The notes: generated from the sequence alone by a model not told the origin. Counted from the stretch's first letter, positions 11,384 to 20,798 are shown. The stretch: DNA of 64,000 bases from Microvirga guangxiensis (GCF_900102135.1 NZ_FMVJ01000002.1:124001-188000), one strand, 5' to 3'. Translations and numbers: made by a program.

Positions 11384-12072
11384 TCAATTTCATCCGTTTC
11401 CTGCGAGGCTCCAAGGATCTCCGCGGCAATCGCCCGGGACACCCGCCGCCCCCGGCTGAGCGCCTCCTTGTCCAGAAGCGCCACCAGTTCCGAAGCCTTG
11501 GCCAGGGACCGTTCGATCCGAAGAGAGATATAATCGACAACGGAGGTGTCGACCACGAGTTGCCTGTCCACGAACAGCTTGACTAGAACCGCCTTGAGCA
11601 GGGCGTCGTCCGGCGCATCGAGGGTGACGCTCGGCGCAAGCCGCAGGCGCGAAAGCAGATCCGGCGTCTTCAGGCCCCAGCGATCCGGCGGCATCTCGCT
11701 GGTGATCAGAAGGGCGGCCTTCCTCTCCCGCGCCAGGTTGAGCAGATGGAACAGGGCCGCCTCGTCCCGCTCGCCCCGGTCCATGTCCTCGATGGCGAGC
11801 GCACCGTTGGAGACGAGGTGCGGGACCTTGTCCTGGCTGATCTCGCGGGCATCGATTGTCCAGGCGTGGGCATTGGTCGCCCAGATCGAGGCCAGATGGC
11901 TCTTGCCGCTGCCGCGCGGGCCGACCAGAAGGAGGATCGTATCCGGCCATTCCGGCCAGGCCTCGATGAGGCCATAGGCCTGTTCGTTGGAAGGGCTGAC
12001 GAGAAAGTCCTCTGCCCCGAAGCGCGGATCGAGGGGCAGATCGAAGGCCAGCTGCTTGGGCGCATCACGCAT
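11380..12072 (-). CDS. hdaA: DnaA-related regulatory protein (HdaA/Hda)
   Basis: A DnaA-like AAA+ protein that, with the DNA clamp, stimulates ATP hydrolysis by DnaA and so limits re-initiation of replication. The N-terminus carries a clamp-binding motif, QLAFDLP (residues 7-13). Walker A is GPRGSGKS (about 51-58) and a Walker B-like LAIEDMDR follows. The protein stops before the DNA-binding domain IV of DnaA, giving 230 residues as usual for HdaA. It overlaps the upstream transporter gene by 8 bases and the downstream ppk1 by 4, so it sits in the middle of a translationally linked run. Confidence 0.92.
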   Translation of the reverse strand: MRDAPKQLAFDLPLDPRFGAEDFLVSPSNEQAYGLIEAWPEWPDTILLLVGPRGSGKSHLASIWATNAHAWTIDAREISQDKVPHLVSNGALAIEDMDRGERDEAALFHLLNLARERKAALLITSEMPPDRWGLKTPDLLSRLRLAPSVTLDAPDDALLKAVLVKLFVDRQLVVDTSVVDYISLRIERSLAKASELVALLDKEALSRGRRVSRAIAAEILGASQETDEIE

Positions 12073-13177
12073 CGAGATCGGCCCTGTCCTCGATCTTCGG
12101 GTGGAGGATCACGGGTCCTGCTCCCCGATAGAGGGGGCTTGCCAGATACTGGCCCAGCGCGAAGCGCGCGATCACACCGATGGCGGCGGCGAGCGGCACG
12201 GCGAGCAGCAGGCCCACGAAGCCGAAGAGCGCACCGAACGCGACGAGCGCGAACATGAGCCAGACGGGATGCAGGCCCACGGAATCGCCCACCAGCTTGG
12301 GCGAGAGAATGTTGCCTTCCACGAACTGCCCGAACACGAAGATGCCGAGGGTCGCCAGGATCATGGTCCAGTCGGGCCAGAACTGCACGATGGCGACGCC
12401 CATGGAAAGGATGAGGCCGGTGAGCGAGCCGACATAGGGAATGAAGCTCAGGAGTCCCGCCGTCATGCCGATGAGCGCACCGAAGTTCAGGCTGATCATC
12501 GTGAGGGCCACCGCATAGAAGGTGCCGAGGATGATGCAGACTAAGGCCTGCCCGCGCACGAAGCCCGCGATGGCCCGGTCGATGTCACGGGCGATGGTGC
12601 GGATCGTGTCCCGCTGGCTGAGGGGCATCCAGGAATCCACCGTCCTCACCATGCGGTCCCAATCGACGAGCATGTAGAAGGCGACGACCGGGGTGACGAC
12701 CAGCAGGGAGAAGATGCTGAGCAACGCCTGCCCGCCCGACCAGAGTCCCTGGAGGAAGGCGGCGATCCAGGCGATGCCCTGGCTGATGAGATTGCCGACC
12801 GAGGTCTGCATCTCCGGCAGGGCGCCGTTGGCGCCGAGCCGGTCGAGAAGAGGCCTCAGCTGCTCGTTTGCCAGCTCCTGAAGCCTCGCCACATAGCTCG
12901 GCACGCGCTCGACGAAGGCCCCGACCTGCTGGGCCGCGAACGGCACCAGGATCATGAGCGTGATGATGAAGATGACGACGAAGAGCACCAGGATCAACAG
13001 GCTGGCGCCGAGACGCCCGACACCGATCTTCTGCATCCGGTCCGCCAGGGGATCGAGCAGGTAGGCCAGGGCGAAGCCCGCCACGAACGGCAGAAGGATG
13101 CCGCGCAGGGCGAACAGCAGGAACACCGCCACGACCAGCGCTGCGATCCAGAATCCGATCTGCCGTTGGATCGTCAT
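12065..13177 (-). CDS. AI-2E family transporter (PerM-like integral membrane protein)
   Basis: An integral inner-membrane protein of the AI-2E/PerM family with about eight hydrophobic segments. It begins with two helices (IGFWIAALVVAVFLLFALRGI and a following one), then has an amphipathic periplasmic stretch near residues 75-120, and ends with the conserved C-terminal group of helices containing PYVGSLTGLILS and NILSPKLVGDSVGLHP. Substrates of most family members are unknown; some export autoinducer-2 or act as Na+/H+ antiporters. The ATG giving MTIQRQIGFW follows GGAG; an upstream in-frame TTG is less likely. It leads the hdaA-ppk1-ppx run. Confidence 0.88.
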   Translation of the reverse strand: MTIQRQIGFWIAALVVAVFLLFALRGILLPFVAGFALAYLLDPLADRMQKIGVGRLGASLLILVLFVVIFIITLMILVPFAAQQVGAFVERVPSYVARLQELANEQLRPLLDRLGANGALPEMQTSVGNLISQGIAWIAAFLQGLWSGGQALLSIFSLLVVTPVVAFYMLVDWDRMVRTVDSWMPLSQRDTIRTIARDIDRAIAGFVRGQALVCIILGTFYAVALTMISLNFGALIGMTAGLLSFIPYVGSLTGLILSMGVAIVQFWPDWTMILATLGIFVFGQFVEGNILSPKLVGDSVGLHPVWLMFALVAFGALFGFVGLLLAVPLAAAIGVIARFALGQYLASPLYRGAGPVILHPKIEDRADLDA

Positions 13178-13206
13178 CGGTGCTCCATACTCCAAAAACC
13201 GTCTTT

Positions 13207-13737
13207 TCAGGCCGCCATGTGCCGCAGCCAGCCTCCGAGATAGGCACCGGCGGAAGCCACGGTCAAGGTGGCAACGGCCAGCATCGCGATATCCTCAAAT
13301 CCCGCGAGCTCCACCCCATAGGCGTTGGCCGCGAGGGCAAAGGCCGCAAAGCCGATCTGGGCCGCCGTATTGAGCTTGCTCAGCAGGATCGGCTTGATCT
13401 CGACCGGGCGGCTCATGACCCAGGACAGGAGCACCGCTGCCACGATCATCGCGTCCCGGGACACCACCACGATGGCCAGCCAGCTCGGGATCGCCCCGAC
13501 CACGGCGAGCGCCACGTAGATCGAAACCAGCAGCGCCTTGTCCGCTATAGGATCGATATAGGCCCCGAATTCGCTTTTCATATCGAAGTGCCGGGCAATA
13601 AACCCGTCGACCCCATCCGAAACCCCGGCCACGACGAACAGAATGAAAGCCGCCGCCCACCGCTGCTGCATGATCATGACGATCACGATGGGGACCATGA
13701 TGAGGCGGGCGATGGTGATCAGGTTCGGAATGGTCAT
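13207..13737 (-). CDS. CDP-alcohol phosphatidyltransferase (PgsA/cardiolipin synthase-like)
   Basis: A membrane enzyme joining a CDP-activated phosphatidyl group to an alcohol in phospholipid synthesis. The full family motif DGxxARx8GxxxDxxxD is present: D44-G45, A48-R49, G58, D62 and D66. About five hydrophobic helices span 176 residues. The start MTIPNLITIARL is the typical PgsA-type N-terminus; the frame stays open upstream through a repeat, but that extension is low-complexity. Whether the product is phosphatidylglycerophosphate or another lipid cannot be read from the motif. It lies 29 bases upstream of the AI-2E gene and probably shares its transcript. Confidence 0.9.
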   Translation of the reverse strand: MTIPNLITIARLIMVPIVIVMIMQQRWAAAFILFVVAGVSDGVDGFIARHFDMKSEFGAYIDPIADKALLVSIYVALAVVGAIPSWLAIVVVSRDAMIVAAVLLSWVMSRPVEIKPILLSKLNTAAQIGFAAFALAANAYGVELAGFEDIAMLAVATLTVASAGAYLGGWLRHMAA

Positions 13738-13860
13738 CGTGGGAAGATGATGGCGGGTCGGGAGGCGGAGTTCAATGTCTGGAGACTGAGGTGGGGATAA
13801 GATGCCTCCGGTAGCGGCATGTCGGGCTTGTCCCGGCCATGACGATGTCTTTTCCTCTGT

Positions 13861-13890
13861 CCTCATCCTGAGGAGCAGCGCAGCAGGCAT
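13861..13890. repeat. Short dispersed repeat, family C
   Basis: CCTCATCCTGAGGAGCAGCG here repeats the palindromic core at 97 and 24530. A further hairpin, CATGTCGGGCTTGTCCCGGCCATG, lies just upstream near 13818-13842 and resembles the one at 29630. Together with A1 and A2 copies this fills the gap between the pgsA-like gene and purM. Confidence 0.55.
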
Positions 13891-13969
13891 CCAGACCGCA
13901 CGACGACCCGATAGCATATCCCCTCTCCCGGGTGGGAGAGGGGCAGGGGTGAGGGACCGCCCTGTCCGG
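13887..13969. repeat. Dispersed repeat family A1, copy 2 (inverted)
   Basis: About 83 bases that match the reverse complement of the copy at 5260-5343, including GCATCCAGACCGCACGAC at one end, the CCCCTCTCCCGGGTGGGAGAGGGG palindrome in the middle and the CTGTCCGG end. It abuts the family C core. A decayed extension continues toward 14010. Confidence 0.75.
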
Positions 13970-14021
13970 ATCAGGCTCGACCTCTTCCAACCCAGGAGAG
14001 GGATCACAGCTTCACTGGTTT

Positions 14022-14090
14022 GAGCACTCACCCAGTCAAACCACCCCCACCCCTTCCTCTCCCCGCAAGGGGGAGGGAAACATGCGCCTC
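14022..14090 (+). repeat. Dispersed repeat family A2
   Basis: Contains CTCACCCAGTCAAACCACCC, a C-rich centre, the hairpin CTCCCC-GCAA-GGGGGAG and an end of GGGAAACATGCGCC. It aligns over almost its whole length with the copy at 18815-18880 and inversely with 5121-5181. Confidence 0.75.
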
Positions 14091-14224
14091 ATCCTCGGGC
14101 GCTTCCGCACTGATGCCGCGCCCCGTCCGGGCTGACGGCGTGGGGATCATCCCCCTGCAGCCTCAATTCCTCCTTGCCTCCCCGCCCTTCTCGTCTTACT
14201 CCCCACCCCAACACGGGGTGTCCC

Positions 14225-15292
14225 ATGACCGAGAAGCAGACGAACGGCCTGACCTATGCCCAAGCGGGCGTCGACATCGATGCTGGCAATGCCATGGTCG
14301 ACCAGATCAAACCCCTGGTGCGGTCCACGCGCCGCCCGGGAGCGGACGCTGAGATCGGCGGTTTCGGCGGCCTGTTCGACCTGAAGGCCGCGGGCTTCAA
14401 GGACCCGATCCTGGTGGCTGCTAATGACGGCGTGGGCACCAAGGTGAAGATCGCCATCGATACCGGCATCCACGACACGATCGGCATCGACCTCGTGGCC
14501 ATGTGCGTGAACGACATCATCGTGCAGGGCGCGGAGCCCCTCTTCTTCCTCGATTACTTCGCCACCGGAAAGCTCTCTCCCGAGGTCGGCGTCCACATCG
14601 TGAAGGGCATCGCCGACGGCTGCCTCCAGGCGGGCTGCGCGCTCATCGGCGGCGAGACGGCGGAGATGCCGGGCCTCTACGCCAAGGGCGATTACGACCT
14701 CGCCGGCTTCGCCGTGGGCGCGGCTGAACGCGGCACGCTGCTGCCGAAGGACGTGAAGGCGGGCGACGTGCTCATCGGCCTGCCCTCCTCCGGCGTCCAT
14801 TCCAACGGCTTCTCGCTGGTGCGCCGCATCGTCGAGCATTCCGGCCTCGCCTGGGATGCGCCTGCCCCGTTCGCCTCGGGCAAGACGCTGGCCCAGGCCC
14901 TGCTCGAGCCGACCCGCATTTACGTGAAGGCCCTGCTTCAGGTGTTGAAAGGCGGCGACGGCATCAATGCCCTGTGCCACATCACCGGCGGCGGCTTCCC
15001 CGACAACATTCCGCGCGTGCTGCCCGACGGCGTCGGCGTGCGGCTCGATCTCGATGCCATCGACGCACCGCCCGTGTTCGGCTGGCTCGCCAAAACCGGC
15101 GGCGTGGCGGAAGCGGAGATGCTGCGCACCTTCAACTGCGGCATCGGCATGATCGTGGTGGCCTCCGCCGACAAGGCCGATGCGGTGATCGAACGTCTGC
15201 GCCAAGCCGGAGAGAACCCGGTGCGCATCGGCGAAACCATCGCACATGCGGGCGGCGAGCCCGTGCAGTATGCAGGCTCCCTGAAACTCTGA
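14225..15292 (+). CDS. purM: Phosphoribosylformylglycinamidine cyclo-ligase
   Basis: Closes the imidazole ring of AIR from FGAM with ATP in purine synthesis. The 355-residue length and two-domain PurM fold fit. Visible family signatures are [23 protein letters not shown] at the start (only partly quoted elsewhere), [22 protein letters not shown] for the ATP/substrate site, [30 protein letters not shown] and the glycine-rich [14 protein letters not shown] chose the ATG beginning [15 protein letters not shown]; the upstream in-frame part is not protein-like. The stop overlaps the purN start as TGATG. Confidence 0.97.
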   Translation: MTEKQTNGLTYAQAGVDIDAGNAMVDQIKPLVRSTRRPGADAEIGGFGGLFDLKAAGFKDPILVAANDGVGTKVKIAIDTGIHDTIGIDLVAMCVNDIIVQGAEPLFFLDYFATGKLSPEVGVHIVKGIADGCLQAGCALIGGETAEMPGLYAKGDYDLAGFAVGAAERGTLLPKDVKAGDVLIGLPSSGVHSNGFSLVRRIVEHSGLAWDAPAPFASGKTLAQALLEPTRIYVKALLQVLKGGDGINALCHITGGGFPDNIPRVLPDGVGVRLDLDAIDAPPVFGWLAKTGGVAEAEMLRTFNCGIGMIVVASADKADAVIERLRQAGENPVRIGETIAHAGGEPVQYAGSLKL

Positions 15293-15936
15293 TGCCACGC
15301 CGCGTTGCCGTTCTGATTTCCGGGCGCGGGTCCAACATGGTCTCGTTGATCGAGGCCGCATCCGCGCCGGACTTTCCGGCTGAGATCGCCCTCGTTCTTT
15401 CGAACCGTCCCGATGCGGCCGGCCTCGAACGCGCGCGGCAGGCAGGCATTGCGACGGCGATCATCGATCACAAGGATCATCCCACCCGCGAGGATTTCGA
15501 GCAGGCGATGGATGCGGTGCTCACCGAGCACGGCATCGAGTTCATCTGCCTTGCCGGTTTCATGCGCGTGCTCACGGATTGGTTCGTGGAGCGCTGGGCG
15601 GGCAGGATGATCAACATTCACCCTTCCCTGCTGCCCCTGTTCCGCGGCGTGCACACCCATCGGCGGGCGCTGGAAGAAGGCGTGCTCATCCACGGGTGCA
15701 CGGTGCATTTCGTGGTGCCGGAACTCGACGCAGGCCCCATCATCGCCCAGGCCGCGGTGCCGGTGATCCCCGGCGATACGGAAGAGAGCCTCGCCGCCCG
15801 CATCCTCGTGCAGGAGCATTCGCTCTATCCGCAAGCGCTCCGCATGATCAGCGACGGCAGCGCGCGGCTCGAAAACGGGCGCGTGGTCTTTTCGGAAAGC
15901 TGGAACAGCGAAGGCGCGTTGCGCTCGCCCACCTGA
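15292..15936 (+). CDS. purN: Phosphoribosylglycinamide formyltransferase
   Basis: Transfers a formyl group from 10-formyl-tetrahydrofolate to GAR, two steps before the PurM reaction. The glycine-rich LISGRGSNMVSLI loop (about 8-20) binds the substrate phosphate. Catalytic N108 and H110 lie in INIHPSLLP and D146 in VVPELDAGPI, matching the family arrangement. The ATG overlaps the purM stop by one base, so the pair is translationally coupled. The protein is 214 residues. A family B repeat follows the stop directly. Confidence 0.96.
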   Translation: MPRRVAVLISGRGSNMVSLIEAASAPDFPAEIALVLSNRPDAAGLERARQAGIATAIIDHKDHPTREDFEQAMDAVLTEHGIEFICLAGFMRVLTDWFVERWAGRMINIHPSLLPLFRGVHTHRRALEEGVLIHGCTVHFVVPELDAGPIIAQAAVPVIPGDTEESLAARILVQEHSLYPQALRMISDGSARLENGRVVFSESWNSEGALRSPT

Positions 15937-15941
15937 AACAT

Positions 15942-16040
15942 GTCATCCCGGGGCTGCGGAGCAGAACCCGGGATCGCGTGACGATTATAGCGCCCTATCC
16001 TGGCGACGATCCCGGATCGGCTTTCGCCGTCCGGGATGAC
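15942..16040 (+). repeat. Dispersed repeat family B, copy 1
   Basis: A unit of about 99 bases made of two hairpin modules: GTCATCCCGGGG...ACCCGGGATCG and GACGATCCCGGATCGG...CCGGGATGAC. It begins 6 bases after the purN stop. The reverse complement of 19984-20081 matches it along nearly the whole length, including the spacer between modules. The outer ends are complementary (GTCATCCCG/CGGGATGAC), so the unit can fold as one structure. Confidence 0.85.
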
Positions 16041-16051
16041 GGTGTCTCAGC

Positions 16052-16414
16052 TTACATCCGAGGACGCGAGAGCTTGCAGGCGTCGAGAGCCGCGAGGGCC
16101 TTCTCGCGGGCGCTGTCGTTGAACACGCCGGTGTCGCGATAGGCCTGCACCTCGTCGGCGCTCAGGGAGCGCATGGTACGGCCTGCATAGCAGCCGCATT
16201 TGCCGGAAAAGGAAGCCTCACTGGCGTTCTCCTGCTTGGCCTGGATGATGGCGCAGGCCTGGCTCACCCGCGACCGCAGCTCGGACATGCTGGCGGTCTT
16301 CAGGGCCGGGTCGGGCTGGTACATGGTGGGCGTGTTGGAGGCGGCAGCGAGGGCCGCCGTCGCGCTGGCGGCCAGGGCCGTAGCCGCGAGCAGCGCGCGG
16401 AAGGTCGAGATCAT
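16052..16414 (-). CDS. Small exported protein, unknown function
   Basis: A 120-residue protein with a clear Sec signal peptide: MISTFRALLAATALAASATAALA, probably cleaved before AASNTP. The mature part has four cysteines, one in VSQACAIIQ, a CGCYAG pair and one near the C-terminus (LDACKLS). It has the feel of the many small periplasmic proteins of Rhizobiales. The ATG was chosen because GGGGAGC lies 6-7 bases upstream; a further in-frame ATG nine codons earlier lacks a ribosome site. Function unknown. Confidence 0.8.
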   Translation of the reverse strand: MISTFRALLAATALAASATAALAAASNTPTMYQPDPALKTASMSELRSRVSQACAIIQAKQENASEASFSGKCGCYAGRTMRSLSADEVQAYRDTGVFNDSAREKALAALDACKLSRPRM

Positions 16415-16505
16415 GGAAAGCTCCCCAAGAACAATGTTCACGTCGGAGCTTAAGAATAGGGTTGGAAGTCAGCGATCAAGGCTTACGCGAAAACAGGATT
16501 AAGAC

Positions 16506-18659
16506 TTAGACAACAACCGGCTCAAGCCTCTCACGAACCATCACGACGGGCGTCTCCACCGCGAGATCGCCGCTCACCTTCTCCAGCGCCACGCGATTGT
16601 CGTGGAAAGCCGCGCCGCCATAGGGCGCCACCTGATCGCCGCCGGTGAGAGTGTTGATGCCGCGTCCTTGCGGATGCGCCTTGTTGGGCCAGATGCCTTC
16701 CGCAATCAGCACGCCGCGCCGCACGCCCTCGAACAGGCGGGCGCGCAGGTAGACTTCACCGCGATGGTTCCTCAGCTTCACCCAATCGCCGTCGGCAATG
16801 GCCTGAATCTGCGCGTCGGAGGGATGGATCATCACCTCCGGCCTGCCCTCCTTGGCGACGGAGCCGGGCGTTTCCGTGAAGGAGGAATTCAGGAAGCTGC
16901 GCGCCGGGCTGGTGGCGAGCCGGAAGGGATATTCCTCCGTCGCGGCTTCGATGACGCCCCAATGGTCCGGGAATTCCGGCATGCTGGCATGGGGCCCCAT
17001 CGGGCCGTTGTTGTAGGACGGCACCGAAGTCCAATCCGGCTTGAAGCGGAACTTGCCATCCGGATAGCCGAAGCCTTTGAGGAAATGCGCTTCCTCGAAG
17101 GGCGGCTGCACATCCTTGTGCACGGCAGCCTCGAGTTCCTCGATGCTGCCCCAGCCGGAATTGCGAAGGGTCCAGTCGATGATCTCGCGCGGCTCCATGT
17201 CGAAGGCGCGATGTTCCGCGCCGATGCGCTTGGCGAGCGCGCGCGTCACCTCATGGTTCGACCAGCATTCGCCCGGCGCGTCGATGAGCTTCGGGCCGAC
17301 CTGGAAATGCTGATGCCCGCCGCCGGAATAGAGATCGTCGTGCTCCATGAACATGGTCGCGGGCAGAACGACATCCGCCATCATCGCCGTCTCGGTCATG
17401 AACTGTTCGTGCACGCACACGAACAGATCCTCGCGAGCAAAGCCCTGCTTCACCAATTCCTGCTCCGGCGCGACGGAGACCGGATTGGTGTTCTGGATCA
17501 GCAACGCCTTGACCGGCGGACCGTTGTAGAGAGCTTGCGTATCGCCGGTGAGCACGCGCCCGATCTGCGACTGATCGAGCACGCGGATCGAACGGTCGAT
17601 GGCGTCATGCCCTTCGATGAGTGCCTTGTTCCACTTGAAGATGCCGCTGTTGGAATGGAACGCGCCGCCGCCCTCGTGTTGCCACGCACCCGTCACCGCC
17701 GGAATGCAGGCCGCCGCATGCATGTTCACCGCGCCGTTGCGCTGGCGGCCGAAACCGTAACCGAGGCGGAAGAAGCTGCGCTTGGTGGTGCCGATGAGCT
17801 TCGCGAAGGCTTCGATCTCTTCCACCGACAGGCCGGTGATGGCGGAAGCCCAGGCGGGATCGCGCGTCTTCAAATGCGCTTCCAGCTCGCGCGGATGATC
17901 GGTGTAGCGGTTGAGATAATCCCAGTCCGCATAACCGTCGCGGAACAGCACATGCATTACCGCGCAGGCGAGCGCCCCATCGGTGCCCGGCTTCACGAGC
18001 AGCGCCATGTCGGCCTGCTTCATGGTGGCGTTCATGTAGATGTCGACGGCGACGATCTTGGCACCGCGCTCCTTCCGGGCGCGCATGGCATGCGTCATCA
18101 CGTTGACCTGCGTGTGAACCGGGTTCGTGCCCCAGATCACTACGCAATCCGACACCGCCATCTCGCGCGGATCGGACCCTGCGAGCTTGCCGGTGCCGGC
18201 CACATAGCCTGTCCAGCCCATGGGGGTGCAGATGGTGGAATACTGGCCGGAATATTTCTTCACGTGGCGCAGGCGGTTGATGCCGTCGCGCATCACGAGG
18301 CCCATGGTGCCCGCGTAGTAATAAGGCCAGACGGATTCCGAACCGAACTCTTCCTCCGCCTTGAGGAAGGCTTTCGCGACGATGTCGAGGGCCTCGTCCC
18401 AGGAGATCCGCTCGAACTGACCCGACCCCTTCGGGCCGGTGCGCTTCATCGGATAGAGCAGCCGCTCCGGATGGTGGATGCGCTCCGCATAGCGCGCGAC
18501 CTTCGCGCAGATCACGCCCGCCGTGTAGGTATTGGTTTTCGCCCCATGGACGCGCCCGATGCTCTTTCCGTCGACGACCTCCACGTCGAGGGAGCAGACC
18601 GACGGACAATCGTGCGGGCAGACGGAAGCGCGGCGTTCGATGCGAGGAGCTTGGTTCAT
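16506..18659 (-). CDS. Molybdopterin-dependent oxidoreductase with [4Fe-4S] domain
   Basis: A 717-residue member of the DMSO reductase superfamily. The N-terminal iron-sulfur motif is ASVCPHDCPSVC with the last ligand in AGVICAK about 35 residues later. Family landmarks follow: WDEALDIVAKAF, YYYAGTMGLV, VIWGTNPVHTQVN, GQRNGAVN-like RQRNGAVNMHA, and ADVVLPATMFMEHDDLY. The molydopterin-dinucleotide-binding C-terminal domain starts near RLATSPARSFLNSSF. There is no Tat signal, so it is cytoplasmic. No partner subunit or chaperone gene is adjacent, so the electron partner and substrate are unknown. I took the ATG that gives MNQAPRIERRASVCPHD; the upstream frame runs into a repeat. Confidence 0.9.
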   Translation of the reverse strand: MNQAPRIERRASVCPHDCPSVCSLDVEVVDGKSIGRVHGAKTNTYTAGVICAKVARYAERIHHPERLLYPMKRTGPKGSGQFERISWDEALDIVAKAFLKAEEEFGSESVWPYYYAGTMGLVMRDGINRLRHVKKYSGQYSTICTPMGWTGYVAGTGKLAGSDPREMAVSDCVVIWGTNPVHTQVNVMTHAMRARKERGAKIVAVDIYMNATMKQADMALLVKPGTDGALACAVMHVLFRDGYADWDYLNRYTDHPRELEAHLKTRDPAWASAITGLSVEEIEAFAKLIGTTKRSFFRLGYGFGRQRNGAVNMHAAACIPAVTGAWQHEGGGAFHSNSGIFKWNKALIEGHDAIDRSIRVLDQSQIGRVLTGDTQALYNGPPVKALLIQNTNPVSVAPEQELVKQGFAREDLFVCVHEQFMTETAMMADVVLPATMFMEHDDLYSGGGHQHFQVGPKLIDAPGECWSNHEVTRALAKRIGAEHRAFDMEPREIIDWTLRNSGWGSIEELEAAVHKDVQPPFEEAHFLKGFGYPDGKFRFKPDWTSVPSYNNGPMGPHASMPEFPDHWGVIEAATEEYPFRLATSPARSFLNSSFTETPGSVAKEGRPEVMIHPSDAQIQAIADGDWVKLRNHRGEVYLRARLFEGVRRGVLIAEGIWPNKAHPQGRGINTLTGGDQVAPYGGAAFHDNRVALEKVSGDLAVETPVVMVRERLEPVVV

Positions 18660-18814
18660 GGCGGGCGCATCATGAAGGATGGGAAAGGCAAAGAAAAGGC
18701 CGCTTATGCTTCCCTCCCCCTTGCGGGGAGGGATCGAGGGTGGGGGTCGCAAGGTCGGAGCGCTGCGCTTGATCCAGCGAGCATGAAGGCCGTTACAGCG
18801 CCAGACTCCCGATA

Positions 18815-18880
18815 CGCTCACCCAGTCAAACCACCCCCACCCCTGCCCCTCCCCGCAAGGGGGAGGGAAACGCGCGCGAG
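18815..18880 (+). repeat. Dispersed repeat family A2
   Basis: Matches the copy at 14022-14090: CTCACCCAGTCAAACCACCC, C-rich centre, CTCCCC-GCAA-GGGGGAG hairpin, GGGAAACGCGCGC. A truncated inverted relative (CCCTCCCCC-TTGC-GGGGAGGG) lies at about 18709-18748, so the ndk-oxidoreductase gap carries a facing pair. Confidence 0.75.
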
Positions 18881-18891
18881 GCCCTCACCTC

Positions 18892-18920
18892 AAAAAGAAA
18901 AGGCCGCCCTGAAGGCGGCC
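18892..18920 (-). terminator. Intrinsic terminator of ndk
   Basis: On the minus strand GGCCGCC-TTCAG-GGCGGCC forms a 7-bp GC stem with a 5-base loop, followed by TTTTCTTTTT. It lies about 30 bases beyond the ndk stop. Confidence 0.88.
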
Positions 18921-18951
18921 TGATCATTCCGTCCGGAAAGCCTGAAAAGGC

Positions 18952-19374
<423 letters not shown>

Positions 19375-19566
19375 GGAAGGTCACCCTTGTTTGAAGAGAA
19401 AAATCGGGAAAGTCCGGCGCTTATAGCGGCGAGGCCCCTCCCCCTCAAGCGCCTTTTCGCGATTGCGAAGGTTATCGTAAAGAGCGGCACGGATTGGAAA
19501 GCTGAATTCTGTCCTCTAGTCTCCTCCTCTGACCGGCCTCCCGGAAGGCCGGCCCGGAGGATCACC

Positions 19567-19971
19567 ATGAAGTCTCTATCCCTTGCCGCGCTTGGCCTTC
19601 TCCTGCTGACCGGAGCGGCGCACGCCCAGGCTCTGGACCCGAGCGGAACCTATCTCAGCGAGACCGGAGAAACCCGGGTGCGGATCGCCCGCTGCGGCCA
19701 AGCCTATTGCGGCACCATCGTCTCCGTGAAGGGCGAGGCCAAGGACGTCTACAACCCCGACGCCAATCTGAAGAACCGCGACCTCGTGGGCATCCAGATG
19801 ATCTCCAACATCCAGCCCTCCGGAGACGGCTTCACGGGCCAGCTCTACAATTACAAGGACGGCAAGACCTATACGGGCAAGATGACCTTCGCCGGCAAGG
19901 CCATGCAGCTCTCCGGCTGCGTCCTCAGTGGCCTCATCTGCCGCTCGCAGACCTGGTCGAAGCTGAATTAA
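19567..19971 (+). CDS. DUF2147 family exported protein
   Basis: A 134-residue secreted protein. The Sec signal MKSLSLAALGLLLLTGAAHA is followed by a mature domain starting QALDPSGTYLSETGETRVRI. DUF2147 landmarks are GTYLSETGETRVRIARCG, AYCGTIV, DPDANLKNRDLVGI-like (NPDANLKNRDLVGIQMI) and YNYKDGKTYTGKM near the middle, ending in a cysteine-bearing LSGCVLSGLICRSQTW. Three or four cysteines could form disulfides. GGAGG stands 6 bases before the ATG. The biochemical role of the family is not established. Confidence 0.9.
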   Translation: MKSLSLAALGLLLLTGAAHAQALDPSGTYLSETGETRVRIARCGQAYCGTIVSVKGEAKDVYNPDANLKNRDLVGIQMISNIQPSGDGFTGQLYNYKDGKTYTGKMTFAGKAMQLSGCVLSGLICRSQTWSKLN

Positions 19972-19983
19972 GGTTCCTGTAGC

Positions 19984-20081
19984 GTCATCCCGGACGGCGA
20001 AGCCGATCCGGGATCGTCGTCAGGATATGGCGAGTTACTCGTCATACGATCCCGGGTTCCGCTCCGCGGCCCCGGGATGAC
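19984..20081 (-). repeat. Dispersed repeat family B, copy 2 (inverted)
   Basis: Matches the reverse complement of the unit at 15942-16040 nearly end to end, including both hairpin modules and the intervening spacer. It fills almost the whole gap between two convergent genes, a position where it could act on both transcripts. Confidence 0.85.
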
Positions 20082-20090
20082 GTTTCTGAT

Positions 20091-20798
20091 TTAGCGCGCC
20101 TTCTGCCCGAACAGGATGGCCTGCACGGCCGGGTCCTTCATGTCGTTGGAACCGCGATCCTCCGCCCCGACCTCCAGAGCCCGCTGGACAGCCGGACGCT
20201 CCAGGACGGCGGCAAGCCAGCGCTTCACATGCGGGAAATCCTCGATGTTCTGGCCCTGGCGCTCCCAGAGCTTGGCCCAGGGGGCGATGGCCATGTCGGC
20301 GATGGAATACTCGCCTGCCACGAACTCCCGGTCAGCCAGGCGCTTGTTGAGCACGCCGTAGAGCCGGTTGGTCTCGTTGGTGTAGCGCTCGATGGCATAG
20401 GGCACCTGCTCCGGCGCATAGATGCGAAAATGGTGCGTCTGGCCGAGCATGGGGCCGAAGCCGCCCATCTGCCAGAACAGCCATTGATCGACCTCGACGC
20501 GCCCGCGCTCGTCTTGGCTGTAGAACCGGCCTGTCTTGCGGCCGAGATATTGCAGGATCGCGCCGGACTCGAAGACGGAGATCGGCTGCCCGTCCGGACC
20601 ATCGTGATCGACGATGGCCGGCATCTTGTTGTTGGGCGAGATGCTCAGGAATTCAGGCTTGAACTGGTCGCCCTTGCCGATATTCACCGGATGGATCGCA
20701 TAGGGCAGACCGCATTCCTCGAGCATGATGGTGATCTTCCACCCGTTCGGGGTCGGCCAGTAATAGAGATCGATCGGTTGTTGGGCGGACGCCGCCAT
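20091..20798 (-). CDS. yfcG: Glutathione S-transferase, YfcG/Ure2p-like
   Basis: A 235-residue thioredoxin-fold plus alpha-helical transferase. The N-terminal domain has IDLYYWPTPNGWKITIMLEE, then NIGKGDQFKPEFLSISPNN, the cis-proline KMPAIVDHDG, and the glutathione-contact FESGAILQYLGRKTG. This arrangement, with Thr-Pro-Asn-Gly in place of a catalytic cysteine, is that of the YfcG/Nu class, which has disulfide-bond reductase activity. The C-terminal domain has the conserved SIADMAIAPW turn and FPHVKRWLAAVLERPAV. It is not in an operon. Confidence 0.9.
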   Translation of the reverse strand: MAASAQQPIDLYYWPTPNGWKITIMLEECGLPYAIHPVNIGKGDQFKPEFLSISPNNKMPAIVDHDGPDGQPISVFESGAILQYLGRKTGRFYSQDERGRVEVDQWLFWQMGGFGPMLGQTHHFRIYAPEQVPYAIERYTNETNRLYGVLNKRLADREFVAGEYSIADMAIAPWAKLWERQGQNIEDFPHVKRWLAAVLERPAVQRALEVGAEDRGSNDMKDPAVQAILFGQKAR

